50,283 bases of DNA from Nitrospirota bacterium (lineage in GTDB: Bacteria; Nitrospirota; Leptospirillia; Leptospirillales; Leptospirillaceae): the NCBI GenBank assembly GCA_021816465.1, contig JAKAYF010000006.1, positions 1-50,283 of the forward strand, given 5' to 3'. The notes beneath the pieces were generated by a model that was not told where the DNA came from, did no database searches, and saw nothing but the letters and a program-made list of their open reading frames with translations. Shown piece by piece: positions 32,856-43,743 of the stretch; position 1 is the first letter of the stretch; each line of letters opens with the position of its first letter. Both the position numbers and the translations under genes were made by a program.

Positions 32856-35213
32856 ATGAAAAAAAAGGCGTTCTGGTTTTTTCTGGTTATTCTGTTGGCG
32901 TTGACCGTTGCAGCGGCCGGTGCCGGCTGGTTTTTCATGAAAAAAATTGAAGCCGGCGTGCCATCTGTCGCTTTTTTGAAAAGCTTTGTTCCTGTTACAA
33001 CCAGCCGGATCTATGACAGGAATGGAAAGCATATCGGAAGCTTCTACCGGGAGAGACGCGAATATCTTCCCCTGAAGAGTATTCCTCCGCTTGTCATTCG
33101 TGCTGTTCTTGCTGTTGAGGATGCCCATTTTTATGAGCATGGGGCGCTGGCTTACGGATCGATTATCAGGGCGGCTGTTTCCGATGTCCTGGCAGGATAT
33201 CTGCGGGAAGGAGCCAGTACCATCACGCAGCAACTGGCCCGTAATATTTTTCTCAATCACAAGAAAAATCTGACGAGAAAGCTTCGGGAAGCCATTCTTT
33301 CCTATCGTATCGAAAGGGTATTGACCAAGGATGAGATTCTGGAGCTTTATCTGAACCAGATCTATTTCGGGGAGGGGGCTTATGGAGTGCAGGCTGCTTC
33401 CGAGGCGTTTTTCGGAAAGGATATTCACCAGCTGACACTGCCGGAGGCCGCCCTGATGGCTGGCCTGATTCGCTCTCCTGTGGAGTTTTCCCCGTATACG
33501 CATCCCGGAGCGAGCAAGCGGCGTCAGCTTGTTGCCTTGGAACGAATGGAGAAAGTGGGTTATATCACCCATGAGGAAATGAAAAAGGCCTATGGCCAGC
33601 CACTCGTCTTTCGCCAGAGGATCCAGTCCAGGAACCCGAACGCCTACTTTCTTGAATACCTTCGAAAACGCCTCGAGATGACCATGAGTTCGACCCAGCT
33701 CTATGGAGGTGGGTTGCGTATTTTTACCTCCCTTGACAGCCGGATACAGGATATTGCCCTGCACGCTCTCCGGTCAGGTCTTCGGACCATAGACCGGAGG
33801 AAAGGCTTCCGCGGAGCGATCCGTCACCTTTCTCCAGGCGAACTGCGTGAAGTGGAAAGGGAAACGGTACCACTTTCCACGACGGACAAAGGGGCCTTCA
33901 CTCTTGGAGGCAGGGAAGAGGTTACGATCACCAGTGTCGAAGAAAGAGGTGCCTTTTTTTCATGGGAAGGTCACCCGGGTTTTATTTCGAAGGCAAAAAT
34001 GGTGTGGGCGGCAAAGGTTCTGAGGGGGCCGGATTTTGACCATGATGCCCGGATCCTTTCCCCGTTTTCTCCGAAGGATGTCCTGAAGCCCGGAGATGTC
34101 GTGATGGCCCATTTGACAGGGTGGATCCCGGTCAGGAAGGGGTGGGTGATCTCGGCTTCTCTCGATCAGGTGCCACTGATACAGGGTTGTGTTGTGGCAA
34201 TTGATCCGAAGACCGGGGGAATTCTTGCCATGGTTGGCGGGTACAGTTTCGGCCGTTCCAAGTTTAATAGGGTTTCTCAGGCCATCCGGCAGCCGGGGTC
34301 ATCATTCAAGATGATCGATTATGGATCTGCCCTTGAGCACGGCTATACACCATCATCGATCCTTCATGATGAACCGATCGTCTTTTCCGACCGGAGCCAT
34401 CATCGAGTCTGGAGGCCGAAAGACTACGAGCATGATTTTCTGGGACCGGTTCCGATGAGAAAGGCCCTTGCGGAGTCCATCAACCTGGCAACCATCAGGA
34501 TGGTCAGGCGCATTGGTGTGGGGAGTGTCATTTCTTTTGGCCGGAGGCTGGGGCTTACCACCCCACTCAGTCATGACCTTTCCCTGGCTCTGGGATCATC
34601 GGGGGTCCGTCCCATTGAGCTCACGGCGGCTTATTCGGTTATCGCCAATGGAGGTATCCGGGAGCCTGTCTATTCAATCAAAAGGGTTGTTAATTTCAGG
34701 AAGACGACCGTATTTGAGCATATTCCCTCTCCGACCAAGGTTTATGATCCTGCCTATGACTATATGCTGACGTCAATGCTTCAGAGCGTGATTTCCGAAG
34801 GGACAGGAAGGGACGCCCTTGTCCTTCCCCGGCTTCTGGCGGGAAAAACGGGGACGACCAATGATTTCAAGGATGCCTGGTTCATTGGTTTTTCTCCGGA
34901 TATAGCCGTTGGGGTCTACGTTGGAATGGATGATCACCGTTCCATGGGCAGGGGTGAGTTTGGCGCTCATGCGGCTCTTCCGATATGGATTGACATTATG
35001 AAGAGGGCGTTGCCTCTTCTGCCGAATACCCCGTTTTCCGTCCCGGATGATATTGTCAGTGTCCGCATCGATCCTGATACAGGGAGAAGGGCCGCTGACA
35101 ACAGCACTCATTTTGTTACGGAGATCTTTCGAAAGGGAGAGTTGCCTCCACGGGATGCGACATCAGGAAAAGCTCCGGATGCTGACTTTTACAACATTCA
35201 GGGAGCGCCCTGA
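32856..35213 (+). CDS. Bifunctional penicillin-binding protein 1A
   Basis: The 785-residue class A PBP polymerises and cross-links peptidoglycan. It has an N-terminal membrane anchor (FFLVILLALTVAAAGAGWFF). The GT51 glycosyltransferase has catalytic Glu in VLAVEDAHFYEHGAL, then GASTITQQLARN and YLNQIYFGEGAYGVQ. The transpeptidase has SxxK at S482-K485 (PGSSFK), SIN in LAESINLAT and KTGT near residue 665. No ribosome site is evident before ATG 32856, which lies 66 bases past a terminator; expression signals are unclear. It acts in the periplasm. Confidence 0.94.
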   Translation: MKKKAFWFFLVILLALTVAAAGAGWFFMKKIEAGVPSVAFLKSFVPVTTSRIYDRNGKHIGSFYRERREYLPLKSIPPLVIRAVLAVEDAHFYEHGALAYGSIIRAAVSDVLAGYLREGASTITQQLARNIFLNHKKNLTRKLREAILSYRIERVLTKDEILELYLNQIYFGEGAYGVQAASEAFFGKDIHQLTLPEAALMAGLIRSPVEFSPYTHPGASKRRQLVALERMEKVGYITHEEMKKAYGQPLVFRQRIQSRNPNAYFLEYLRKRLEMTMSSTQLYGGGLRIFTSLDSRIQDIALHALRSGLRTIDRRKGFRGAIRHLSPGELREVERETVPLSTTDKGAFTLGGREEVTITSVEERGAFFSWEGHPGFISKAKMVWAAKVLRGPDFDHDARILSPFSPKDVLKPGDVVMAHLTGWIPVRKGWVISASLDQVPLIQGCVVAIDPKTGGILAMVGGYSFGRSKFNRVSQAIRQPGSSFKMIDYGSALEHGYTPSSILHDEPIVFSDRSHHRVWRPKDYEHDFLGPVPMRKALAESINLATIRMVRRIGVGSVISFGRRLGLTTPLSHDLSLALGSSGVRPIELTAAYSVIANGGIREPVYSIKRVVNFRKTTVFEHIPSPTKVYDPAYDYMLTSMLQSVISEGTGRDALVLPRLLAGKTGTTNDFKDAWFIGFSPDIAVGVYVGMDDHRSMGRGEFGAHAALPIWIDIMKRALPLLPNTPFSVPDDIVSVRIDPDTGRRAADNSTHFVTEIFRKGELPPRDATSGKAPDADFYNIQGAP

Positions 35214-37549
<2,336 letters not shown>

Positions 37550-37595
37550 ACACAGGAGCCTGTCTTATCAATTTTTCAGAATAGTTTGAAAGGAA

Positions 37596-37934
37596 ATGAG
37601 CGTGACAATTTTTATAACATTTATCCACGTAGTAACCTGTATCCTGATTATTGCCGCAGTTCTTCTGCAGTCGGGTAAAGGGGCTGAGACCGGAGTCATG
37701 ATCGGTGGGTCGAGCCAGACTCTTTTTGGTGCCCGTGGAGCTTCTTCATTTCTGGCTAAAATGACTGTGGTTCTGGCAACCTTGTTCATGGTGACATCCC
37801 TGACTCTTTCCTTGATTCATCAGAGTCCTGTGGGTTCATCCATCATGCTTGACGAGCCAATGAAAGCCTTGCCTGCAGCTCCTGTGACGCCAAATGCCGC
37901 TCCTGGCACTGCTCAGGCTCCAGCCAAGAAGTGA
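37596..37934 (+). CDS. secG: Preprotein translocase subunit SecG
   Basis: The 112-residue inner-membrane protein has the two SecG helices (ITFIHVVTCILIIAAVLLQSG and TVVLATLFMVTSLTLSLI) with the conserved loop GGSSQTLFGARGASSFLAK between them. The Pro/Ala-rich tail is dispensable in the family. AAAGGAA precedes ATG 37596. It stimulates protein export with SecYE. pgk-secG linkage is common in bacteria. Its stop overlaps the next start. Confidence 0.93.
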   Translation: MSVTIFITFIHVVTCILIIAAVLLQSGKGAETGVMIGGSSQTLFGARGASSFLAKMTVVLATLFMVTSLTLSLIHQSPVGSSIMLDEPMKALPAAPVTPNAAPGTAQAPAKK

Positions 37935-39676
37935 TTGTGTCTTTTCCGTCTTTTTTTCAAAGGACGGTTGTTGTTTTTTCAATGGCCATCCTCCTTTCGG
38001 GATGTTCCCGAGGGTCGGTGGCCTCGTTGCATCTGGCTCCGCGGAATCCTGTGACCGGTGGTCACCTCTCGATGGATATTCTTTCCGATCCGAAGACCTT
38101 TAACCCCGCCCTTGCATCGGAAACTTCAAGCACCCAGATCCTGGGATATCTTTTTCGCGGACTGACGCGTGAGTCTCCGGAAGATGGCTCGGTCAAGCCT
38201 GACCTGGCAGAAAAATGGCGTATAAGCGATGGTGGCAGAAGGGTTACATTCTTTCTGTCCAGGAACCTCAAATGGTCGGACGGTGCGCCTCTCGACGGGA
38301 GGGATGTTCTGTTTACCTATCGGGATGTCTACAATAACCCGAAAGTGGCAACCCCGATCAGAGGCCTCCTGACTGTGGCAGGGAAACCGATTCAGGTTTC
38401 CCTGAAAGATGACTATACCGTTGTTTTTGAGACGTCCGTTCCATTTGCGCCTCTTCTTGAAGAGCTTGGGGCGGAAATATTACCAAGGCATATTCTTGCC
38501 CCGGCGATTTCTTCGGGAAAATTCAACCAGGCCTGGTCCATTCGGGAGAATCCCCGCAATATTGTCGGGGACGGTCCTTTCATGATGACCCGCTATGTTC
38601 CTGGCCAGATTGTTTCTCTGGCGGTCAATCCCCACTATACTCCACCACCGGGACTGGAGCCTTCTCCCGGTTGTCCCCTTCCCTGTCTTTCCTCCATTGA
38701 TCTTCGTATTGTGGGAGATGCCAATAGCCAGCTTGTCCGCTTTCTGGCCGGAAAAGGAGATCTCTATGGGGTGAGTCCAAATGAGATGTCCTTGCTTAAA
38801 CCTGCCGCAAAAAGGGCTGCTTTTACCTTGTTTACCCGGGGTCCCGGGCTTTCTGAGTCTTTTCTGACCTTCAACCAGAATCCCAGAAGCCCGATTGCTG
38901 CCTACAAGAGAGCCTGGTTTGTGTCCAGAAAATTTCGGGAGGCGATTGCCTGGTCGATTGACCGAAAAGCGATGATTTCTATTGTGCTCAATGGGATGGG
39001 TGAACCTATCTATGGTCCTGTTTCTCCGTCGGTCAGGGCCTTTTACCATCAGACCTATCCGATATACAGACACGATCCCCAGAAAGCCCGGGATCTTTTG
39101 ATCAAGGCCGGTTTTCATCTGGAAAGGGGAAGGCTGTTCGACGCGTCTGGCCATGCTGTTGAAATTGTTCTTCTGACCAATGTGGAAAGCCCGCAGAGAA
39201 TGTTGATGGCCCAGATTATCCAGTCCAACCTCCTGGATGTCGGGATAAAGGTTCGTGTGGTCGGGCTTCAGTTCAACATGCTGGCGACAAATGTGATGAC
39301 CTCGTTTAATTGGGAGATGCTTCTGTTTGGTCTTACGGGTGTGACTGATCCGCATGGTGATGCTGCGGTCTGGAAATCCTCAGGATTCCTGCATCTGTGG
39401 AATCCGAGGGAAAAAAAGCCACAGGAGCCCTGGGAGGCTGAAATCGATTCTCTTTTTGAACAGGGGTCCCTCGAAATGAATCCCGCAAAGCGGAAAAAGA
39501 TTTACGATAAGTGGCAGGAGATTGCTCATCATGAGCTGCCAATGGTGGATCTTGTAACACCTGACGGGATCACAGCCGTAAGAAAAACGCTTGGTGGAAT
39601 CAGGCCGTCTCCCTTGGGCGGGGTTGTGCCTCATATCACCCAGGTGTTCCAAAAGGCCAGGATTGTCCATTCATGA
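37931..39676 (+). CDS. Peptide-type ABC transporter substrate-binding lipoprotein
   Basis: The 581-residue protein has a signal sequence with lipobox (VVVFSMAILLSGCS) and the SBP_bac_5 fold seen in DppA/OppA: LSMDILSDPKTFNPALASET, LAEKWRISDGGRRVTFFLS and LKWSDGAPLDGRDVLFTY, with later YKRAWFVSRKFREAIAWSIDRK. It captures oligopeptides or similar solutes in the periplasm. GTG 37931 overlaps the secG stop; GTG 37937 is an alternative. It overlaps the first permease gene. The ligand cannot be read from the sequence. Confidence 0.9.
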   Translation: MIVSFPSFFQRTVVVFSMAILLSGCSRGSVASLHLAPRNPVTGGHLSMDILSDPKTFNPALASETSSTQILGYLFRGLTRESPEDGSVKPDLAEKWRISDGGRRVTFFLSRNLKWSDGAPLDGRDVLFTYRDVYNNPKVATPIRGLLTVAGKPIQVSLKDDYTVVFETSVPFAPLLEELGAEILPRHILAPAISSGKFNQAWSIRENPRNIVGDGPFMMTRYVPGQIVSLAVNPHYTPPPGLEPSPGCPLPCLSSIDLRIVGDANSQLVRFLAGKGDLYGVSPNEMSLLKPAAKRAAFTLFTRGPGLSESFLTFNQNPRSPIAAYKRAWFVSRKFREAIAWSIDRKAMISIVLNGMGEPIYGPVSPSVRAFYHQTYPIYRHDPQKARDLLIKAGFHLERGRLFDASGHAVEIVLLTNVESPQRMLMAQIIQSNLLDVGIKVRVVGLQFNMLATNVMTSFNWEMLLFGLTGVTDPHGDAAVWKSSGFLHLWNPREKKPQEPWEAEIDSLFEQGSLEMNPAKRKKIYDKWQEIAHHELPMVDLVTPDGITAVRKTLGGIRPSPLGGVVPHITQVFQKARIVHS

Positions 39677-40638
39677 TGAGAAAGGTTCTGATCCGACTTC
39701 TGAATCTGGTTCCTGTTCTGGCCGGGATTTCCTTTCTCTCGTTTTTATTGATGAGACTGTCTCCCGGAGATTTCTTATCCCAGATGTCCTTGAATCCTCA
39801 GGTTTCTCCAGAAATCATTGCCAAGCTTCGCTCCCTTTATGGCCTTGACCAGCCTTTGCCGGTTCAGTATTTGAAATGGGTGGAAGCCCTGTTGCGGGGA
39901 GAGTTCGGGTATTCCTTTTCTTATCACGTCAAAGTGAGCGACCTCATTTTGTCGAGAGTGCCGAATACTCTTCTACTTGCAGTATCCTCAGTGATCCTCT
40001 CCTGGGGACTTGCGATTCCCCTTGCAATTCGGGGGGCGATGTATCCTAACGGATGGATTGACCGGACCTTGACCGGGATGTCTTACCTGAGCATTGCCAT
40101 TCCATCCTTTTTTCTGGCCATTCTTGGTGTCCTTTTGGCCGGGGAGACTGGATGGTTTCCGATCGGAGGTGCTTCAAGTCCTGGTGTTTTGGGGGAATCG
40201 TCGTGGAGTGTGTTCCTTGACAGGCTCCATCATCTGATCTTGCCTGCCTTGACTCTGGCCTTGGGGTCTATAGGGGTGTTGTACCGGCTAATGAAGTCTT
40301 CTGTCATGGAGGTGATGGGCAAGCCGTGGATGACCGCTGCCCGTGCGCGTGGACTTTCTTCTTCATACCTCCGGCGCCGGTATCTTTTTAGAAATGCTGT
40401 CAATCCTCTGATTACGATCTTTGGATTTGAACTGGGTGGACTTCTGTCGGGGGCCGCTTTTACGGAAATGGTTTATGGCTGGCCCGGAATGGGCAGGCTG
40501 ATGCTTCATGCGGTCATGAGTCAGGACCTCTACCTTGTGATGGGCGGGATCATGACCGGTGCGGTGATGCTGCTTCTGGGCAATATGATTGCCGATGCTT
40601 TTCTTTGGTTTCTCGACCCCAGAGTGAGAGAGGAATAG
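39673..40638 (+). CDS. ABC transporter permease, DppB type
   Basis: The 321-residue protein has six or so membrane spans, beginning LIRLLNLVPVLAGISFLSFLLMRLSPGD as in DppB/OppB. The EAA loop is AARARGLSSSYLRRRYLFRNAVNP. Its ATG lies in the binding-protein stop (ATGATGA). It forms the inner-membrane channel with the DppC-type partner that follows without a gap. Confidence 0.93.
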   Translation: MMRKVLIRLLNLVPVLAGISFLSFLLMRLSPGDFLSQMSLNPQVSPEIIAKLRSLYGLDQPLPVQYLKWVEALLRGEFGYSFSYHVKVSDLILSRVPNTLLLAVSSVILSWGLAIPLAIRGAMYPNGWIDRTLTGMSYLSIAIPSFFLAILGVLLAGETGWFPIGGASSPGVLGESSWSVFLDRLHHLILPALTLALGSIGVLYRLMKSSVMEVMGKPWMTAARARGLSSSYLRRRYLFRNAVNPLITIFGFELGGLLSGAAFTEMVYGWPGMGRLMLHAVMSQDLYLVMGGIMTGAVMLLLGNMIADAFLWFLDPRVREE

Positions 40639-41649
40639 ATGACTGCGGCAAGGAAGATCCTGGCTAAGGGGGGGCTGGCAGGAAAAATTTTGTTGCTGTT
40701 GTTTTCTGCGTCACTTGTCGGAGAGTTTTTGGTTCCTTACGGGTATAACGATGTTCGCTTTGACCTGTCCTATGCTCCGGCCATTTTTCCGGAAATGACA
40801 ACTTCCGGAATCATTGTTCCGGTCTTGGAGCAGGTTGACCCTGTCACTCGTTCCTATCGACCTGTTCCAGGAAAAACGGCCAGGGTTCATTTTTTCTGCA
40901 GGGGTGACCGATATCATTTATTTGGAATTTTTCCATCGGACAGACACCTTGTTTGTGCCGATTCCCCAGGCCGCATTTCCTTTTTGGGTTCGGATGCCTT
41001 GGGGAGAGACCTGTTTTCCAGATTGGTAATCGGCATGCGGCTTTCATTTCTTCTTTCCCTTTTTGGTGTTGCCATTTCTTTTTTGTTCGGAGTGACTGCA
41101 GGACTGGTATCCGGTTATTGGGGCGGTTGGATCGATTCTGTGATCATGAGAACCGGAGAAGTTTTTATGGCTATTCCGTCCCTGTATCTATTGATGGGTT
41201 TTCGGGCTTTGTTCCCTCCGGGAATCCCTTCGGGGGAGGCTGCACTGGTTATTACCGGAGCGTTGGCTCTGGTCGGCTGGGCTGGGCTTGCAAGGGTTAT
41301 AAGAGGTGTGACAATGTCGTTGGTCAGGGAAGACTATATCCTGGCTGCCCGAGCATCAGGAGCAACTCCCCGGGAAATCTTTATCAATCATCTTTTGCCG
41401 AATATGTCTCCCTATCTGGTTGTTGCCGTGACATTGTCAGTGCCAGGATTTATTGTGGGTGAAGCAGGCCTTAGTTTTTTAGGTTTGGGGATCGCTCCTC
41501 CCCATCCGAGTCTTGGAAACATGTTGGCGGATGCCCAGAGCCTGACGGTGATGCGAACTGCGCCATGGCTTCTTGTTTCAGGTTTTCTTGTTGTTCTGCT
41601 GGTATTGCTGTTTAATCGGCTAGGTGATCATATCCGTGAGAATGATTAA
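40639..41649 (+). CDS. ABC transporter permease, DppC type
   Basis: The 336-residue protein starts directly after the DppB-type stop. It has the DppC features SDALGRDLFSRLVIGMRLS, the loop ILAARASGATPREIFINHLLPN and GEAGLSFLGLGIAPPHPSLGNML. A stretch of about 80 residues between the first span and the DppC core (TSGIIVPVLEQVDPVTRSY) is longer than usual. No ATP-binding subunits (DppD/DppF) follow; the next genes are gph and a DUF4149 gene, so the ATPases must be encoded elsewhere. Confidence 0.92.
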   Translation: MTAARKILAKGGLAGKILLLLFSASLVGEFLVPYGYNDVRFDLSYAPAIFPEMTTSGIIVPVLEQVDPVTRSYRPVPGKTARVHFFCRGDRYHLFGIFPSDRHLVCADSPGRISFLGSDALGRDLFSRLVIGMRLSFLLSLFGVAISFLFGVTAGLVSGYWGGWIDSVIMRTGEVFMAIPSLYLLMGFRALFPPGIPSGEAALVITGALALVGWAGLARVIRGVTMSLVREDYILAARASGATPREIFINHLLPNMSPYLVVAVTLSVPGFIVGEAGLSFLGLGIAPPHPSLGNMLADAQSLTVMRTAPWLLVSGFLVVLLVLLFNRLGDHIREND

Positions 41650-41821
41650 AGAGGCGGTGAAACCGGCGACTATTCGTGTACAGAAAGTCATGGAGACCGC
41701 ATGCCTTGTGAAGCGATTCCATCGTTTCGGGAGGAACCCTGGCCTGTTCATCAGTTGTCATCAATGTGATTTTCATGGCAATCGCGCTCGTTTAAAATAT
41801 TCGTAACTTCAACTATTTGCA

Positions 41822-41878
41822 GAAAGGAGAGCGCAAGTCTTCTTCCCTGACATCAATCGCCTGGGAAGGGGACTTGCG
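41822..41878 (+). promoter_or_regulatory. Orphan Shine-Dalgarno plus 16-bp hairpin before gph
   Basis: AAAGGAGA at about 41823-41830 has no start codon within reach. Next to it, CGCAAGTCTTCTTCCC (41832-41847) pairs with GGGAAGGGGACTTGCG (41863-41878) through 16 pairs, two of them G-T. The gph ATG lies ten bases after the hairpin. Folding would bring the ribosome site to about 12 bases from the ATG. The rest of the 41650-41888 gap shows no gene. Confidence 0.45.
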
Positions 41879-41888
41879 ATAACGACTG

Positions 41889-42566
41889 ATGATTCATGAT
41901 GAGTTTTGCCCCGAACTGATTCTTTGGGATCTTGACGGGACCCTGGTTGACTCAAGCGCTGACCTTGTTCGTGCAACAAATGAGGCGATGAGAACGCTTG
42001 GGTATCCTGATGTGGACAAGGAGCATTTCGCCCGCATGGTTGGAAATGGTGTTCGCTATCTGGTAAGTGCAGCCCTGCCTGAGGAAGCGAGGGGGCGAGA
42101 AAGAGAAAGGGCGATTGAAGTATTTATGGAATATTATCGGGCCCATATTGCGGACGAGACCCGTTATTTTGAAGGAATTCCAGAGCTATTGGCTGATCTG
42201 CCTGTGTCTCATGCCATTGTGTCTAATAAAAGGGAAGATCTTTGCAGGGCCCTTGTTCGGGCACTTGATTCTCAGGATTGGTTTCAGGAGATTGTCGGGG
42301 GAGATACCTTTTTAAACAGAAAACCGCATCCACAGCCTGTTTTAGAGATGATCAACCGTTTTTCCGCTGATCCTTCCCGAACGGTCATGATAGGGGACAG
42401 CATTTTGGATGTGGAGTCAGGACTTAAGGCTGGAGTGAAAACGATAGGAGTCACTTGGGGATTTGGCGATCCGTTGGAAAAGAGTGAAGTCAAACCCGAT
42501 TATGTCTTCAGGAAAGTTTCGGAGATGGCGGATTTTCTGAGACAGGCTTGTCTTGGGAAGGTCTGA
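41889..42566 (+). CDS. gph: Phosphoglycolate phosphatase, HAD family
   Basis: The 225-residue protein has HAD motif I LWDLDGTLVDSSADL, motif II near AIVSNKRE, and motif IV MIGDSILDVESGLKAGVKTIGVTWGFG. The cap domain between motifs I and II fits Gph, which removes 2-phosphoglycolate; related phosphatases cannot be excluded. ATG 41889 is the only usable start: an in-frame TAA lies nine bases upstream, and motif I begins within 15 residues. It has no normal ribosome site. Its last 59 bases overlap the convergent DUF4149 gene. Confidence 0.85.
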   Translation: MIHDEFCPELILWDLDGTLVDSSADLVRATNEAMRTLGYPDVDKEHFARMVGNGVRYLVSAALPEEARGRERERAIEVFMEYYRAHIADETRYFEGIPELLADLPVSHAIVSNKREDLCRALVRALDSQDWFQEIVGGDTFLNRKPHPQPVLEMINRFSADPSRTVMIGDSILDVESGLKAGVKTIGVTWGFGDPLEKSEVKPDYVFRKVSEMADFLRQACLGKV

Positions 42567-43023
42567 AGGAAAACGCTAACGGCAGACAGAGTGTCAGAAA
42601 CATGACAAGGGAAATACTGTTCAGGATAACCGAAAGCTCATGAATTTTATCAAAGTGCGCTTTCTCTGCCAGGTCTCCGGGATTTGACATCCACTTGGCT
42701 CTTGCAGAGATGGCTTCCGGTCCCAGAACTCCAGCAAGAAGACCGTTGACGATAGAGATAAAGAACCAGGATCCGATTGTGATTCTGGCAAAAGCCTGTT
42801 TTCTGTCGACCATAAGAAATGAAAGGGCCAGTTCAACCAGACTGAGGACAAAAAGAAGGTGAAAATAGGGGGGGAACAGGACCCCGGTGGCTTCTGCCGC
42901 TTTGGGAACACCCAAGTGAGTAAAGAGGAGAGGCGCTACAAACATGGCAAGAAACAAGGTTGCGCCGGTCAGAAAAATCAGTATATAGGAGTAAAATCCT
43001 TTGAGAAGTCTTCGGTAAAGCAT
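42508..43023 (-). CDS. DUF4149 membrane protein
   Basis: The 171-residue protein has four predicted membrane spans (YILIFLTGATLFLAMFVAPLLF, YFHLLFVLSLVELALSFL, ITIGSWFFISIVNGLLAGVL and LNSISLVMFLTLCLPLAFSF). A conserved polar segment (AHFDKIHELSVILN) lies before the last span, as in DUF4149 proteins, which include TMEM205-like members of unknown function. ATG 43023 lacks a ribosome site. The promoter TTGACC-N16-TCTAAC puts transcription start one base before it. It is convergent with gph and overlaps its end. Confidence 0.75.
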   Translation of the reverse strand: MLYRRLLKGFYSYILIFLTGATLFLAMFVAPLLFTHLGVPKAAEATGVLFPPYFHLLFVLSLVELALSFLMVDRKQAFARITIGSWFFISIVNGLLAGVLGPEAISARAKWMSNPGDLAEKAHFDKIHELSVILNSISLVMFLTLCLPLAFSFRPSQDKPVSENPPSPKLS

Positions 43024-43030
43024 ATGGCAT

Positions 43031-43058
43031 GTTAGACATAGATCGAAAGGAAGGTCAA
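43031..43058 (-). promoter_or_regulatory. Candidate promoter for (near-)leaderless transcription of the DUF4149 gene
   Basis: On the minus strand, TTGACC-N16-TCTAAC. The predicted +1 is 43024, one base upstream of the start codon. Confidence 0.4.
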
Positions 43059-43193
43059 GAGGGGACAGGAATTGGCTCCGGTGTATGAGTGTTTCCCTGT
43101 TTTATGGGATGAGTCTTTAGTGGTTTGGGGAGGGGGATCTTTTTGTTTTGAAATCCAAAGGAATGCCTTGTCCATTGGCATGTAGGGGGCATG

Positions 43194-43222
43194 TTGAAAA
43201 AATTTTAAAATTTTGGTCTAAT
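43194..43222 (+). promoter_or_regulatory. Promoter of the ATP synthase operon
   Basis: TTGAAA-N17-TCTAAT with an A/T-only spacer core (AAATTTTAAAATTTT). The predicted start near 43229 gives a leader of about 175 bases before the atpI-like gene. The 43024-43404 gap otherwise holds no credible gene. Confidence 0.55.
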
Positions 43223-43404
43223 CAAAAGGATTTTAGTTTGTGGTTCGTCGTAATGCCGATCAGAACCCATCTGCATCTCCAGATCGAAGCAATCTTCCGG
43301 GCGCAGTGCGGCTCCCCTGTAGTTATTATTCTCCGGACTGGTCTTTATTCATGGTGGGCTAAAACATTCTGGTGTTACAGAGTGTTTTTCCCGGGGGCTC
43401 TGCT

Positions 43405-43653
43405 ATGGGACCGATGCTTGTTGTGCGGGTTGGTTTCGAGCTGCTGGTTGCGATTTTTCTGGGCGCCCTGGCGGGTTTTTGGCTGGACAGGGAGACTGGC
43501 CGGGTTCTTTTTCCCCTGTTTTCCCTTGCAGGGTTTCTTCTGGGAAGCGCGGGGGGGATGTTGCTGGTTTACAGGACGATGAATATCCCTGACGCCAGAA
43601 AATCTAAAGAGGAAGCCGGACGTTCGTCAGGTCATGATGAAAAGTCTCCATAA
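43405..43653 (+). CDS. AtpI/AtpZ-like ATP synthase accessory protein
   Basis: The protein has 82 residues from ATG 43405, preceded by a G-rich stretch (GGGGGC); the track's GTG at 43372 is less likely. Two membrane spans (VGFELLVAIFLGALAGFWLDR and VLFPLFSLAGFLLGSAGGMLLVYRT) with GFWLDRETG between them fit the AtpI/AtpZ group, which helps assemble the c-ring or handles Mg2+. It opens the atp operon, the usual place. A short charged tail ends the protein. Confidence 0.78.
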   Translation: MGPMLVVRVGFELLVAIFLGALAGFWLDRETGRVLFPLFSLAGFLLGSAGGMLLVYRTMNIPDARKSKEEAGRSSGHDEKSP

Positions 43654-43743
43654 ACAATAAAGTCGTTAATCTCATGATGGTTTTCCCGGGTCCCTCGATT
43701 TTTGTGTGGGATGGGTTATGCGAATAGAAAAGATGGAGTAGAA

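Noticed and set aside
41624-41806. 60-codon frame after the DppC-type permease
   Set aside because: It starts inside the permease gene without a ribosome site and matches nothing recognisable.
43148-43582. 144-codon plus-strand frame before the atp operon
   Set aside because: It overlaps the atpI-like gene in another frame and is rich in Trp, Cys and Phe, typical of a shadow.
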